NCBI GenBank assembly: GCA_944472155.2
Contig: OX235277.1
Location: forward strand, 40,192,758-40,256,757
DNA length: 64,000 nucleotides
DNA from: Trichobilharzia szidati
Lineage: Eukaryota > Platyhelminthes > Trematoda > Strigeidida > Schistosomatidae
Direction of reading: 5' to 3'
The position numbers and the translations under genes are program-made. How positions within the stretch are numbered: position 1 is the first letter of the stretch; each line of letters begins with the position of its first letter. The notes beneath the pieces are model-generated. The model saw only the letters and a program-made list of their open reading frames with translations, made no database searches and was not told the DNA's origin. Below are positions 21,845 to 33,244 of this stretch, one piece after another.

Positions 21845-23030
21845 ACGAATAGAAAAGATGATGAGAAGTTAAACTCTAGTGTTCACAAAAAACTGATACA
21901 TTCAAACCGATATTTAGATTTTAATTCAGCCCATTTTGTATCGGTTAAAATGAAAAAATTTAATGGCAGGAAGTTTGGCATAAAACAGAAGCTCTAAAAC
22001 TTCATAATTACCCCAATAAACTAATCAGGAAGTTTTTGCGAGTTTGGCCACAGATTGATATCAGTTGGAGAACCATTGAAAACCAGCCACAGGGAGTACT
22101 GGACAGCTGCTTCATCCTAGTTTGGGAATCATCGGCAGTACGCACCCACTGCCAGAGTTCAAACCCAGGACCTTCAAGTTACAAAGCAAGCTAGGTCGTA
22201 CACAATTCAACCACTGGAACCCGATTCAATGGCCAGCCCAAAAGTTCTAACTCCTACCTATTCGTGATTTAGCATGTCCACCGACCAATGTCATCGGTGG
22301 GAAATTCATCCTTACACTTGACTGGTTGGACCTCACTGGTCACGACTTCCCGCTAGAACTCCAGGAAACTCCGTCCTGTAGCAAGTCACCAGCGAGCATC
22401 CGATTAATTTTCAAATTTAATCCTTACAAACCAACTCTTGAGAATTAACCAGGAAGTATTTAAGAAACCGTAACGTACATTACAAACGTAAACGGAAAGA
22501 AGACAACACCAACAATGAGGAAAACAGTACTTCTATGCAAAGAAAGGACCCCTGAAACATTGAGCACAATTCTCTTTTTTAAAAAGGCAGGAATAAAAGT
22601 GGCGTTAAAACCCACAAACTCACTTAGAAACAAAGTATATTGATTAAAGAGTCCAGTGGAGCCAACTAAACAAAATCACTTAGTTTATTAAATATCTTGC
22701 AGTCATTATGGGGCTAAAAACTTAGGTCAAATCAGAAGGATAGGGTCATTCTTATTAGCGGAGAACAAAAACCTAGCAAAATCTAGATTAGTTAACCCTA
22801 GTAAGATAAGAAATCAAAATCAAAAGCTTATCTAAACCATTACATGCAACTAAACACAATTGCACAATAAGATGGGATAAGATGACAATCTTGAAGTCTG
22901 TTGTTATAACAGAGGGTGGAGGGAAAGACTGTTACCCGAAGCTTTATTTCTTGAATCGACTGTGAATATGAACAGCGATAATGATTTGACAACTATATAT
23001 CTCCACTATATCTGTATGTGTTTCATGTCT
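21845..23030 (+). pseudogene. PLE (family D) split by a SINE
   Basis: The left part reads KLNSSVHKKLIHSNRYLDFN and VSVKMKKFNG (post-RT region). After the SINE (22038-22445) the right part continues with the linker (LRFFKKAGIKVALKPTNSLR-like sequence), a decayed GIY-YIG region and TQLHNKMG-like and MTILKS-like ends. It is colinear with the copy at 49.86-50.73 kb. Multiple stops and frameshifts. The SINE is bounded by a 16-bp duplication of PLE sequence. Confidence 0.78.
22038..22445 (-). mobile_element. HHR-SINE insertion with 16-bp target duplication
   Basis: Antisense monomer (22038-about 22417) followed by a short sense tail fragment (22418-22445, ATCCTTACAAACCAA). The host duplications are TAATCAGGAAGTTTTT (22022-22037) and TAACCAGGAAGTATTT (22446-22461), two mismatches. 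The hammerhead at 22096-22143 (minus) has GTACTG/CAGTAC stem I and core CCGATGA, but GAAA reads GAAG. The tRNA-like boxes are damaged. Confidence 0.88.
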
Positions 23031-23504
23031 GAGGTTTATGCTCCATAGTAACATGTGAATACACAAGCAAAGCTGTAAATCTGTTTTAAATTGGATATTT
23101 GAAATGTTCATGAGAAATCTTTACCACTAACGGCCTAAATGATTTGGGATTCTGATCACAATCTGTCATTCACGAATAATGCAACTTGAAGTGAAAACTT
23201 ACCACAGTTTCCTTTGCTTAAATAAAAAATACTCACATCATAATATTTGATCTCTTTAGTAGCGTTAATCAATGAAGCAAGTAGTTGAAAGTCATTCATA
23301 TCAACCATTAGTGTCTTCTAACCAGATGAAAGTAAGCTAACTATCGAAGAGTAATTTCGGACCTGTTCTGCACTGAACTAGTCGACAGCGTAGCGAATGG
23401 ACCCAGCCTGGAGGTACATTTCACTTCAAACCAAATGAATTCTGGCTCACTATTTGGGAAGATAGGAGGAAAAGTAAATATATTCATCTACTAGTCGGAG
23501 GATT

Positions 23505-23565
23505 TCATCATGAGCCGACATCAATTAGAGAACCATTGGAAAACTTGAGAGTACTGCACAGCGGT
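23505..23565 (-). mobile_element. HHR-SINE 3' tail fragment
   Basis: About 60 bases of antisense SINE tail (CATCATGAGCCGACATCAAT, then AGAGAACCATTGG). It sits at the 5' edge of a PLE fragment, perhaps as another SINE insertion that was truncated. Confidence 0.65.
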
Positions 23566-23960
23566 TAGATTAGTTGACTAGAATGAGATAAGAAATTTGG
23601 ATAATAGTTCAGCTACAGCACCACATCACATGCAATTACACACAATCACACAATATAGGATGGGATAAGATGACAGTTTTAAAATCTAATGTAACAGGGT
23701 GGAGGCAGAGATTGATAACGGAAGTTTTATTTATCGAATCAGTTGATAGGGAATACTTGTAACAGGAATGATTCAACATTTGTCCAGCTGAAAATTTGGT
23801 AAATTCTACGACCCATGCGACAACAAATAGGACAGAACAAAGAAAACTATAAAACTCAAGTTTTGAAGTTGTGTGATTATAACTGATATGATTATAAACA
23901 ATAATAAATTATGTTCGAAACTTTGTCATCCAGTAAATAATTATACTTTTTCACTGACTC
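23566..23960 (+). pseudogene. PLE family D C-terminus with terminal repeat
   Basis: Partial repeat of the copy at 22.78-23.0 kb (ATGGGATAAGATGACAGTTT, then a GGGTGGAGGCAGAGATTG-type end), followed at 23860-23945 by the PLE terminal repeat with GATATGATTATAAACAATAA and ATGTTCGAAAC. The hammerhead-like stem is weaker here than at 10.5 kb. Confidence 0.65.
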
Positions 23961-24515
23961 TGTGATATGTCTGATTAGTTCCAATGTATACGGGATCACA
24001 CATGAATTGTTTTGTATTTCAAAATTAAAATGAACTTATGCGACTGAAACTATTCATGCAAGCACTCTAGTAAACTAATCTCGTATAACAACACCCTCTA
24101 TAATTTTTTTTATTTTTCTACCTTGAATATTTGCATGTGTTGTTATTGTGAACATTTTATGCAGCCTGATAAAATGGGAAAGAGGATCATTGTTGTTTTT
24201 TTATGAATTTTGACAAAATATCCCAAATGACTGAAATATCTGAAGCAAAAAACACATATTAAAAGTGACGTAATTATGCTTAGTTTATCCGTAAATAAGA
24301 AAAGGGTAAATACATAATCGTCATCCCATGCGTATTCTCAAAAAGCTGTGGTATTAAGTTTACGAAAGTTATTAGCAATGAGCAACAAATATCAAGGTGT
24401 GACGTAATCAGATATTTCGTTACACTGAATGAATGCGCGTGTAGTTAACAGATTCTTCGTTGAATATAAATTTCACATGACAGATTACACTTAAAGAGAG
24501 ATTTTATTTCTATTA
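23961..24515. other. No recognised feature
   Basis: AT-rich sequence, no motif recognised. Confidence 0.4.
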
Positions 24516-25545
24516 TTTTTTTTAAAAATATGTTTCTTTGGGTTTCAAGTGGAACTTGGCGCTTCAATACCACGTTTTCACTTTGTCCTGTCTTCTGCTA
24601 TCGTCTTTAGCTGGGTCCGCGGTTGCCTGTTATCTCCTCCATCATATCCCAGGATGACCCACTCGAGAAATGGCCTGGTGCCCGATGTTATCTGTCCTTC
24701 TACTCAGCGTGTCTCCACTCCATATCCATTTTCTCCTACATATTCGTTGAGCGACAGGTTCTTTGGTTAGTTTCTTCTCAAAGTTGCTTGTTGCTGATTG
24801 TTTCTGATCGTCTATTTTTGATCCACACTATGGAGTCAGCAAAGGCAGCTGTTCATCGAAGCCTGCTGGAAATGCTTTTCGTAACACGCAGATCACTAAC
24901 TTAACATCGGCGCTGAAAATACAAATCTTGCTCTTTATGCCAAGTCACCGTGGAAGATTTCCAAACTTTCCTAAGGTAGATGAAGGTGTATCTTACCTTG
25001 CCGATTCTGGATGGCTTGCTTTGACATCTGCATTCATTTCACCTGCCGGTTGTTGAAGCTGTGCTTCTTAGAAAAGTAAAGGAAGTAACCTCTGTCAAAT
25101 TTCTCCCTCTGATGGTTATTGATGCTGGTTATTGTTACTGTTAGTTTTCTGGCTATCTTCATCACCTGAAGTCCTATTCTCACTGGCTGCTTCTTCAGCC
25201 AGTTTGTTGATTTTCACCTGTAAATACTCAAATTTGCTTAACACTAAACATAAATCATCCACGATGTCCAAATCTCCTAGTGTCTTCTTATCGGTCAGTC
25301 CAAAGTATTCCTGACTCCTCGCTCCTCACAGTCTGACTCATAATCCAGTCCACCACAATTAGGAATATAATTGGTGATAATAGGCAGCCAGCTTGCAATA
25401 CTCCTGTCTTCACTTCAGACACCTCGCTGAGTTTTCCGTTGTGGATCACTTGACAAGTGGCGGTCGGTCGGTCGGTTTTCGACATAGAACTTTGCACATA
25501 TCTGCGGCAGTTCAAGTCACCACACTCCATGTAGCACACAAAGGA
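24516..25545 (-). pseudogene. RTE (SR2-like) 3' half
   Basis: Minus-strand frame at the upper end reads MSKTDRPTATCQVIHNGKLS, EVKTGVLQAGCLLSPIIFLI and VVDWIMSQTVRSEESGILWT, the RTE palm block before the YADD box. Further down are decayed connection blocks and a 3' end with the shared GTTTCAAGTGGAACTTGG segment. It lies directly beside another kind of RTE in the same orientation. Confidence 0.8.
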
Positions 25546-25554
25546 AGAGAAGAA

Positions 25555-26790
25555 AGTAGGAGAAATGCATAGTAAAGACAGTAGACAGAGGTGTGAGACA
25601 AAGGAATACTAATAACGGAGAACAAAACAGTTTAATTGGAAATCATAAGTCACAAGGAGTGGATGCATATGCGCTGTCATTGAGAACGATTTTGAGCCAT
25701 GTCACCAATTGTTTCCAACCATTGGTTTTTACCATCCCGAGGACCCCAACCAGTCACGAAGTCTTCACCTTCCTACGTGGCTTAGACTAACTGTTGTGGA
25801 TTTCATTGACTGGTCACATGTTTTCGTTTGACCGCCACTAGCTCTTTTCCAGTCTGGCTCTATATCAGCTAACATTGCCCATCGAGGAAGGCGATGACTA
25901 GGCATACGTAGCACATGTCCTAACCATCTAAGTCGATGTAATTTCACAGTCTCATGTATTGATTTCCCTGCCTTACCTAGCACTCGACTGAAGCCTGACC
26001 TCAATATTTCTCACCTTATTATACCACTTCACACGGGAGATAGAACGCAGACACTTATGATCGAAGACAGCTAATCTTTTCATGTCTTCCACTCTCAATG
26101 GCCAGGTCTAGCTCACAGCCATAAAGGAGGACGGAGTGGACTGTTGAGCAGTTCACACGCCCTTTGGTCGATAGTCGGATATAGCGTCTACGCTAGAGAA
26201 GGCATTAACAGGCATATGCGAAACTAGCCCTCTGTATTCGTACTGAGATTTCGTTGGAGATCAACCCGTTGGGGCTGATGGTACTTCCCAAGTAAGTGAA
26301 GCTGTCAGCGTGCTCTACCACTTCACTTCCTATTTCTAATGTAGGGGTCGGTGTAGCATCATCTCACATTTTACAGGGGTGAATCGCATGCCAAACATAC
26401 GAAGATTGTTGTTCAAGGTGTTCAGTAGACTCTGTATTTTGTCAGTGTCCTCGCCTAGAAAGACTATATTGTCCGTATATTCTAAGTCGACGAGATTATC
26501 CCCTGGTAGCAAGTCAATGCTACCAGGTGGCACTATCGTTTACCTGCTGAATGCGGATGATAAAGATTTGTTGCACTTCACATTGTTAAGTTAGTTTTAA
26601 AATTACTCCACGCTCAGTATCGTCGAAGACCTTTTCAACGTCGATAAAATTGAGGTAGAGATTTGAATGCCTTTCTTTTCTTTGTTCAATGATGATGCAT
26701 AGGATCACAATCTTATCAGCACATGATTTGCCTTTCCTGAATTCAACTTGTTCTGGTCTGGAGGAGTTCTGCATTCAGTGCATCGTTTAT
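25555..26790 (-). pseudogene. RTE-clade element, second family (RTE-B)
   Basis: A distinct RTE, fairly continuous on the minus strand. Blocks in order: QVEFRKGKSCADKIVILCII, SNLYLNFIDVEKVFDD, the catalytic box region LEYTDNIVFLGEDTDKIQSL (YTDN instead of YADD), MRFTPVKCEMML, FTYLGSTISPNGLISNEISV, RVNCSTVHSVLLYGCE, KLHRLRWLGHVLRMPSHRLP and KTCDQSMKSTT. The altered catalytic box and several stops and frameshifts rule out function. Similar elements are common in trematode genomes (family knowledge). Confidence 0.85.
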
Positions 26791-26814
26791 TCTCTCCAGG
26801 ATGACGCAACCTTG

Positions 26815-26905
26815 TCCAGTTTACTGGCTCTCTAGTTTTCTAGCCGGTCCCAAACCAGGGAAAAGAAGGCGGTGGGGGCGTGCAGCCAGCAACCCTACCC
26901 AGAAA
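26815..26905 (+). repeat. RTE 5' UTR-like segment
   Basis: CTCTCTAGTTTTCTAGCCGG, then CCCAAACCAGGGAAAAGAAG. A similar piece at 51.50-51.57 kb lies just upstream of the long RTE in the same orientation, which suggests it is an RTE 5' UTR. Here it is head-to-head with the RTE-B fragment. Confidence 0.5.
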
Positions 26906-27254
26906 AAGCGATCGAACAGAAGGAATGAGAAAGTAGTGAGTTTTACATAACCCCTTACTTCATATTTTAACGTTGAGCTTAGTGATAAATATTACCAAAC
27001 TTTTGACCTAGCTGAAGAAAATTCTGGTTGTTAGTTAAAGTGTAGTGTTCAGTGACATTTCAAAGTGAATCTGGTTTGAAATACCAAATATGAATATCTG
27101 TTTAACTAGAAATTATCCCTGACATTCGTGAAAACTGCTGAATTTTATCCCTAAATCTGGAAGATTTCCAATTTTTCAAAGCTGCCACTGTGCAATTTGA
27201 TTCACATTAGAAGGTGAGTTTGATTAAAAACTATCCTTGCTGAAATCTGAACTT
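26906..27254. other. No recognised feature
   Basis: AT-rich sequence before a PLE fragment; no motif recognised. Confidence 0.35.
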
Positions 27255-27905
27255 ACATTATATGACACCGAAAAGGTCCATCCACAGAACGTCGACACAG
27301 AACGGACAACTAACAAATTTTCACAGCCGAGTGCCTTTATATTCAAAACGAAACTTGATCCGTTCAATAAGCCACAGAATCCACAACATTTGCAGTCCCA
27401 CCAACGTGGAATGGGAGTTGAACACTCTAAAAGCGGGTCTATTCCGAAATCCATGAAGCTCACATCGCCGATACCACATACACAAACACACTCCGCCAAC
27501 CGAAAACTTCTCAGTTTGCATATACAGTTCAGTAGAAAGTCATCGGCAGAAGTACTAAGAAAGCTTTTGTCCCGTTCACTGAGGAAAATCTTCTCAGCCA
27601 AATTTCAACTTACTTATGCTACGAAACCAATAATCCGCACGAAGGTGAAAGAGAAGCTACTTCTGTCGACCTCATCAATGTGCATCCGTCAATCCACCTG
27701 ATGCTGTGGGGCTAGATGAACAGGACCATTGGAAACTTACCCCCAACAGATCTATTCTGAAACACCTGATTAGTTCTGGATACCAAATGAACTCACAGAA
27801 GAACTTCGAATTCATCTACAGAGTAATCTGAAATCTTGTCAAAGTAGTATGGATCAAACTTCTTTAAACTACAGAAGCTATGGCAATCCAATTATTCATT
27901 CCAGA
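27255..27905 (+). pseudogene. PLE linker and GIY-YIG fragment, frameshifted
   Basis: Reads PLYSKRNLIRSISHRIHNIC, SPTNVEWELNTLKAGLFRNP (PLE linker) and, in another frame, FSRKSSAEVLRKLLSRSLRK, KPIIRTKVKEKLLLS and CIRQST where the GIY-YIG domain begins. The remainder decays through stops but keeps an EELRIHLQSNLK-like stretch. Two or more frameshifts; 5'-truncated. Confidence 0.75.
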
Positions 27906-29065
27906 ACTCCACACAGAGAGGAAATTTGTTCTGTCAGTGAACCTACAATGGACCTAATTTGTCCTAACACTTGTTGTGTAATTTTTGTTGACCATAATTT
28001 TTCTCAGAATTTTATTGTTTTTCTCCCTTGTTACTAATAAATTTTTACAACTCATGACACTTATCTTAACTTGGCCCTATTTCAAATTTTATTGAGCTCT
28101 ACTCCATCCTGCTAGTTATGCTAGTTTCTCCCAGACTAATGCTTTCTGGTTTACGTATCTGGTATTAAAAAGTTACAATTTTAGTGAGACATCTTTGGAA
28201 ATATATATGCATGCGATTGTACAGCTTGAGAATAATATCGCTGAGAAGAGCAACTTGCCAAGCTGTCCTTCTTTTATATGACTTAGTGGGGAACATTAGA
28301 CAGATGCCGTGTCCTGTTGAGACCCCCGATCAGTATTCCTTTACGAAGTAACTAGGCGGGATTATTTAGCGTATCAAAAAAATTTAGGAACACAGACTAT
28401 TTTATTGCAATCAAATTACTCAATGGCGACAGGCTTTTACTCAAGATTTCATTACAAAATCAAATTTTCTGGTGTGGCGCGTGCAAGTAGCATATTATGC
28501 ATGTAATGTCTTCTACAAGGACCTTGAATGGTAGAGTAACGGATTAAGTTGCGGATAGAAGAAATAAAGATCATTGAGGTACAGCTTAGCAACTATAAAA
28601 TGAAGAGAGAAGGAACAGAATACTAATAAGTTCTGCTAATTGAAGTTTCCTCTATCAAATATCACTGTGTTCTGCCGTTACAACTGGCGTTGTTGCCGCT
28701 ATCAGAGAAGAAAGCTTTGTGAACATAAGCCTTTGAGAAGGAAAACATGAGAATATTTTCGAAGGACTTAGAAGTTGTCACTAATCTATTCGACATGCAG
28801 GAGAAGAAGATGAAACTTGTCGTCTTGGTACTTCCTTAGGAGGTCGAATGAGAGGTGCCTATGTAGCTAGCAGACATCTTGAAAGGTAGTAAAGCGGTCA
28901 GTTTCACAGCTCAACAGCGTGGTGAACTCACCAGATGCTTTGCAGGAACTCAAAAGCCCAGCCTCTTCAGTCCCTTTTAGATATCTGGCTTCACAAATGT
29001 CCAAGAGATTTCATTTCTGCCTCTCTCTGTCTCTTTCATGCCATCCTCTTACCCACCCGCAAATC
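27906..29065. other. No recognised feature
   Basis: The first part may be 3' UTR of the preceding PLE. The rest (about 28.1-29.06 kb) shows no coding motif, SINE box or tandem repeat that I can identify. Confidence 0.4.
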
Positions 29066-29069
29066 TATT

Positions 29070-29950
29070 CACACTCTAATCCACGGCCCTGATTGCGTGT
29101 GATGTCATTCAAAGGTCTCCTCAACGTATGTCCAATCCATCTTCATTTTTTTCCATACATATTGCTGGACGATAGGTCCTTCGTTGATGGCCTTCTGACC
29201 TTCCATATAAAGCTAAAGCAGTTGTTGATAAAGTCCTACAGCTGGCTATTGGGAATGCTGCTGGTGACGTGCAAGCGAATTTTCTGAAGCAAATATAAAC
29301 AGTGTATGAATTGACATCAATGTTGAAAATTGGAACCTTGCTGGTTACGCTGTGTGAAGCAGAGTTCCATACTGATTTCTGAATGAATAAGGTCTTCCTT
29401 GGGTTTCCGATCCTGCCTGTCCTTACTCAAAGTCCAAAGTCTAAATCTTCCAGTTTATTTTCATCTGCATGGCATATACCAGTCCTCTCACTCCCCATCT
29501 CTTGTCACCTGACCAAGTCCCCCAAAATCAGGAATACCGTCAGAGGTAGAAGGCAGCTTTATCATACTTCTCTCTTCTGTAAGTTCCACTTTATTGATCA
29601 CTTGACATATGACATCACTATAGCTGTTAAATAAGACTTGTAAATTTCTCGGACACTCCATAGTGTTGACACAGTTTCCTTTGACGCTAATGACAGCCAT
29701 TTTCAAAGTCGATGAAGTTGAAGCATAGATTTGACCACCATTATATGTTCTGTTCCGTGATAATGTGTTGCGTTGCAATTTAGTCTGTGTGCTGTTTCAC
29801 ATCCAGAACATTTTTCAGTCTCTTCAGGTTGATGCGACCGAATACTTTGCCTTGTGTGGACAGTAGAATGATTCAAAGACAGTTTCTGAAAAGGACTACG
29901 TGTCCCTTCTTTGGTAGTTCGACATGATAACCGTAAGAATAAACTGCAAT
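29070..29950 (-). pseudogene. RTE (SR2-like) fragment, strongly decayed
   Basis: Colinear at nucleotide level with the 3' halves of the other minus-strand RTEs (plus-strand cues: GTGTGATGTCATTC, CAATCCATCTTCATTTT, TCACCTGACCAAGTCCCCCA, CGATGAAGTTGAAGCATAGA). No frame longer than about 95 codons survives. It spans the C-terminal and part of the RT region. Confidence 0.6.
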
Positions 29951-30784
29951 TTAAACAGCGTCTTTATGATACAAAACAAATGAAGAGGAAGAAAGCAACA
30001 GCATTACTATTAGCAGTACTAGTACCAGGGTAACTGGAGAAGGCGAGGGACTTGGTAACGGACATTTTTACAGAGAAAACACACCATATCTCCACATTTT
30101 TGCCATATTTAAGGTCGGCTAGGTCAACAGATAATAAACTGTTCTGATTGGTTTTTGACTTTCTGAAGGTTAAATCTTTAGACAAACAGCTGACCAGTGA
30201 GATTATTTCCTGACGACAACGTAAGCTAATTGCAGATTTCAGGAGGAAATACGTCTACTTCTGTAGCCATTGAGTACACCCAAGCTAAATCTTATCCAAA
30301 TGTAATAGGCATCCTAACTGATTCCCTTGAAAAACGTATAAAATGGAATTCTGATGTATCGAAAATGATGCAAGTGACGAGAATCATAACGGACGAAGGA
30401 AACTGCAGTTGTTTATCAAGTTTAAGAGAAAATAAAAATAAAACTTCTGCTTCTGCTGCTGCTGTTGTTGTTGTTGCTTTCATCTGTGTTGTTATTATTT
30501 ACTTTCCCCCAGAATGAGTAAATATGCGAGTAGTTTATTCTCACAGTTTCCTCTTTTTATTCACAAAAACAATAACAGCAACAAAAATAAAGTAGATTAA
30601 TGATCCTTATACAAAAAAATGGACAATATTCCAAGCTTAAACAGGATGGCAGAAGGTCATTCATTGTTTCCCTTTTGTTTATTTACAAAAAAAATTTCAT
30701 TTCCTCTTTCTTTCGTTCTTATTTATGTCACTTTCACATATGGATATCACTTCAGTGGATACCTAGATATAAGCAGGGATCATT
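29951..30784. other. No gene recognised; includes a CTG/TTG microsatellite
   Basis: Apart from a short trinucleotide run at 30443-30478 (CTG units passing into TTG units), nothing is recognisable. The overlapping frames look like low-complexity translation. Confidence 0.4.
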
Positions 30785-30960
30785 TAGTGGTGGTTAGATT
30801 TGAAATCGACAGTGTATGTTTCGTCCTAATTGGGACTCGTCACTGAATACAACCCCCTTTAAATCCTAACCAACTGACTAACGCTCTAAACGATAAAGTG
30901 TTATCCACTAAGCTGGTGAGCCGCAACAGCCACCCCTTGAACAGATGTCATGAACTGAAA
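30785..30960 (-). mobile_element. HHR-SINE, Sm-alpha-type subfamily
   Basis: The minus strand has TTTAGAGCGTTAGTCAGTTG upstream of a hammerhead segment at about 30800-30860. The core reads GTGACGA (C3 changed to G), stem II GTCC/GGAC is intact around an AATT-containing loop, followed by GAAAC and ACTGTC. Stem I could extend to a GGTTAGGATTT / AAATCTAACC pairing. Its stem II is closer to the published Schistosoma hammerhead than the other SINE copies here. Confidence 0.65.
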
Positions 30961-30999
30961 CTACTTATTCATGCTAGTGATTTTCCCGTGAATATGTAT

Positions 31000-31690
31000 T
31001 GAAAAGCCTATGCCTCAGGGCAACAGACACTCAAAATAATAGTACCATTTCCAGGCATCTCTTTGATACGGGTGGAAATCGCGAAATCCTTTAAAATTAT
31101 CCATAGACAAAAGAGCTCGATTCTCTTGAAGTTCGCCGAAGCAATCTCTATCAAACGCCTGGAACCCGATTTATGTAATCAGAAAGAAATAGTTTTCAGT
31201 GTATCCTGGTAACTGGATATCTTTATTTCCGCTTTCATTTGATTGCGTAATCCTTGGTTTTAACCTCACCCCTCTCCCTTAGATATTATGTAATTTTGCT
31301 TGTCTCTTGTTTCCATGATTTGAGTTGAATTCAGTACATTGTTACCCAGATTATTAGTTACTCATCAACTTACGCATCTCTCGTCTTTGCTACGTAACTC
31401 CCTAGCTATTGTGCGCATACATTTACTTTGTTTAAACTTGAACTCCTTGTGCAAAAAATATAGAAGCGTAATTTTCTGAGCACTGTTCACTAAGTCCGGA
31501 ACCTCCTGTTAACTGACAGACATCAAGTAAAATTTGCAAGTATGTTAAAACTTTTCTGCACATGAACTTAATAATAATTTACTTAGGCTGTAAGCAGGTG
31601 AGATGATGATAAGCTAACGGAACAAACGATGGTGGTACGATATTATTATGAACTAACCCCTGTTGTTCTTGCTTTATTCAAATTTCCCCG
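31000..31690 (+). pseudogene. PLE (family B) C-terminus, 3' UTR and hammerhead-like end
   Basis: Decayed C-terminal frame: HLFDTGGNREILKI-like, KIIHRQKSSILLKFAEAISI and KRLEPDLCNQKEIVFSVSW. A 3' UTR of about 430 bases follows and matches, in reverse, the UTR of the copy at 55.5-55.9 kb. Near the end (31595-31650) is the degenerate counterpart of the hammerhead-like motif at 55.5 kb (core ATGATGA). The element ends with TTGTTCTTGCTTTATTCAAA. Confidence 0.78.
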
Positions 31691-31749
31691 TATATATATA
31701 TATGTTTATTGACTAGGTCAGTCTCATTTAATGTATCACCATGACATTT

Positions 31750-32375
31750 CCTCATTCTGGTGGGTTGGATCATGCAGGCTGCTTACGGTTATTCCACTTA
31801 TCTATGCAGCATTATATCAAAAATAGGCTCAGGTCAGGATGTCAAAGGCAGCGAGGTTCGGAAAAACAAAACACGGAAATTAGTATGGAAACCTGCTGCA
31901 ATAAGCATAGAGAACAAGACTAATGTCAAGTCACTGTTCTCCTATGGTTTAGGGACTTCACGAGCCACAGTAAGCATTTCCAACAGGCTACGGTGGACTG
32001 TAATCAACAGCTGCCTTCACTGGCTTGATAATGATGATCGAAGAACCGCTCAGAAAGGGTAAACAACAAGGAACTTTGACAGGCAACTAACCAACCACAA
32101 ATCTACTGCCTAACAAATGGAAATGGAGATAGATTTGACATGCACTGAGGAGAACGTTTAGTGACATCACACACCAGATAAACCGTCAAGTGAATCCCAA
32201 ATCTCAGGTGAAGAGTTCTGCATTGCTTAGAGGATAATATGGAAGGAATCGAGTGAGTAGGAAATAGAATCTCACGTGCACTTATGCAGCCGGATGAAAC
32301 AGGTAGCAAAGAACAGGGCGAAATGGAAGTGTGTTTCTGAAGCCCTATATTCCAATTGAAATCCAAGGAAATATT
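31750..32375 (+). pseudogene. RTE (SR2-like) 3' fragment
   Basis: Plus-strand nucleotide similarity to RTE C-termini (RWTVINSCLHWLDNDDRR-like, then AAATGGAGATAGATTTGACA and TGAGGAGAACGTTTAGTGA). The 3' end near 32375 lacks a clear (AAT)n tail. No intact frame. Confidence 0.6.
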
Positions 32376-32494
32376 GATCATATATAATGTTAATAATCTT
32401 GATATATATAGACTGGTTAAACGAATTCTTAGATATTATCAGGATTATTAATTTCAGTTTAGTCGTCTGATAATCTTCACTTATTTATTCCGCC

Positions 32495-32575
32495 TTATAA
32501 ATTTGAATAAAGCCAGAATAACAACAGTGTGGTTTGTGCAGAATAAGATGATGGCACCATCATTGTTTTTAGAAA
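32495..32575 (-). repeat. PLE (family B) 3' terminal fragment
   Basis: The reverse complement matches the last about 75 bases of the 31.6 and 55.5 kb PLEs, including ATGATGG/CCATCAT inverted halves (here ATGATGGTGCCATCAT) and the TTGTT...GGCTTTATTCAAA end. It begins just after the position of the GAAA box, so the hammerhead core itself is missing. Confidence 0.7.
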
Positions 32576-32711
32576 AAATTAATAAATTACATACAATGTT
32601 AATAATAATCACTCTGTGCCAAACAGTAATAATCATACACAATGGAATTTTTTATTCAGTTGGTAAGCTCAGCGACAGACACATCTTCTTTATTCCTTTA
32701 CGTTCCCAGTA

Positions 32712-32925
32712 GAACAAAGAGCTTCAAGCTACAGGCTTGAAGTTTCGGTAGCAGTGGTGTTTATTTTCGCGAGATCGGGTTGCTAGTCAGCCTCATGCCA
32801 AACCTTCCCTATTTACCAGTGCTATTACTGGCTTAGTGAGGTAAAGGAGTGCGTCGGTGGCTGTTGATCGAACCCCGGACAATATGGGAGGTGAGTATTC
32901 TACCGCTGCTCCACCGACGAGATCA
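32712..32925 (-). mobile_element. tRNA-derived SINE (family T), 3' variant 2
   Basis: The minus strand begins CGTCGGTGGAGCAGCGGTAG and has a B box (GGTTCGATCAACAG-type, damaged). The body with GCCAGTAATAGCACTGGTAA, GGTTTGGCATGAGGC and the TTCAAGCCTGTAGCTTGAAG hairpin matches the copies at 44.0 and 60.2 kb. Non-coding. Confidence 0.8.
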
Positions 32926-32934
32926 GAATCTCAG

Positions 32935-33240
32935 GACCTCAAGATGAGCTGACATTGGTTAGGGAACTACTGGAAAACCTGGGAGTACTGGACAGCTGTC
33001 TCGTCCTAGTTTGGAACTCTTAATCAGTATGCATTCACCGGGCTTCGAACCCAGGACCTTCTGGTTACAAGGCTAGCGAGCTAGTAGACCATTAAGCCAC
33101 TAGGACCCCACCCAATGGCCCTTGAATTCTAACTTCTGCCAATTCACGACATAGCGCGACCACTAGCCAATGTCTTCGGCGAGTATCTGTCCTCACACTG
33201 GACCTGCTGCACCCTACTATTATCCAGTTTAATGTCGTAT
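32935..33240 (-). mobile_element. HHR-SINE, antisense
   Basis: Minus-strand monomer with A box (TGGCTTAATGGT), B box (GGTTCGAAGCCC), and a hammerhead at 32983-33034 with TACTG/CAGTAC stem I, core ATTAAGA, stem II GTTCC/GGAC and GAGA in place of GAAA. The core is too damaged for cleavage. The tail faces left. Confidence 0.8.
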
Positions 33241-33244
33241 TTCC

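Noticed and set aside
27224..27601. 125-codon minus-strand protein with Cys-rich stretches
   Set aside because: It overlaps plus-strand PLE linker motifs (NLIRSISHRIHNICSPTNVE), so it is a shadow frame.
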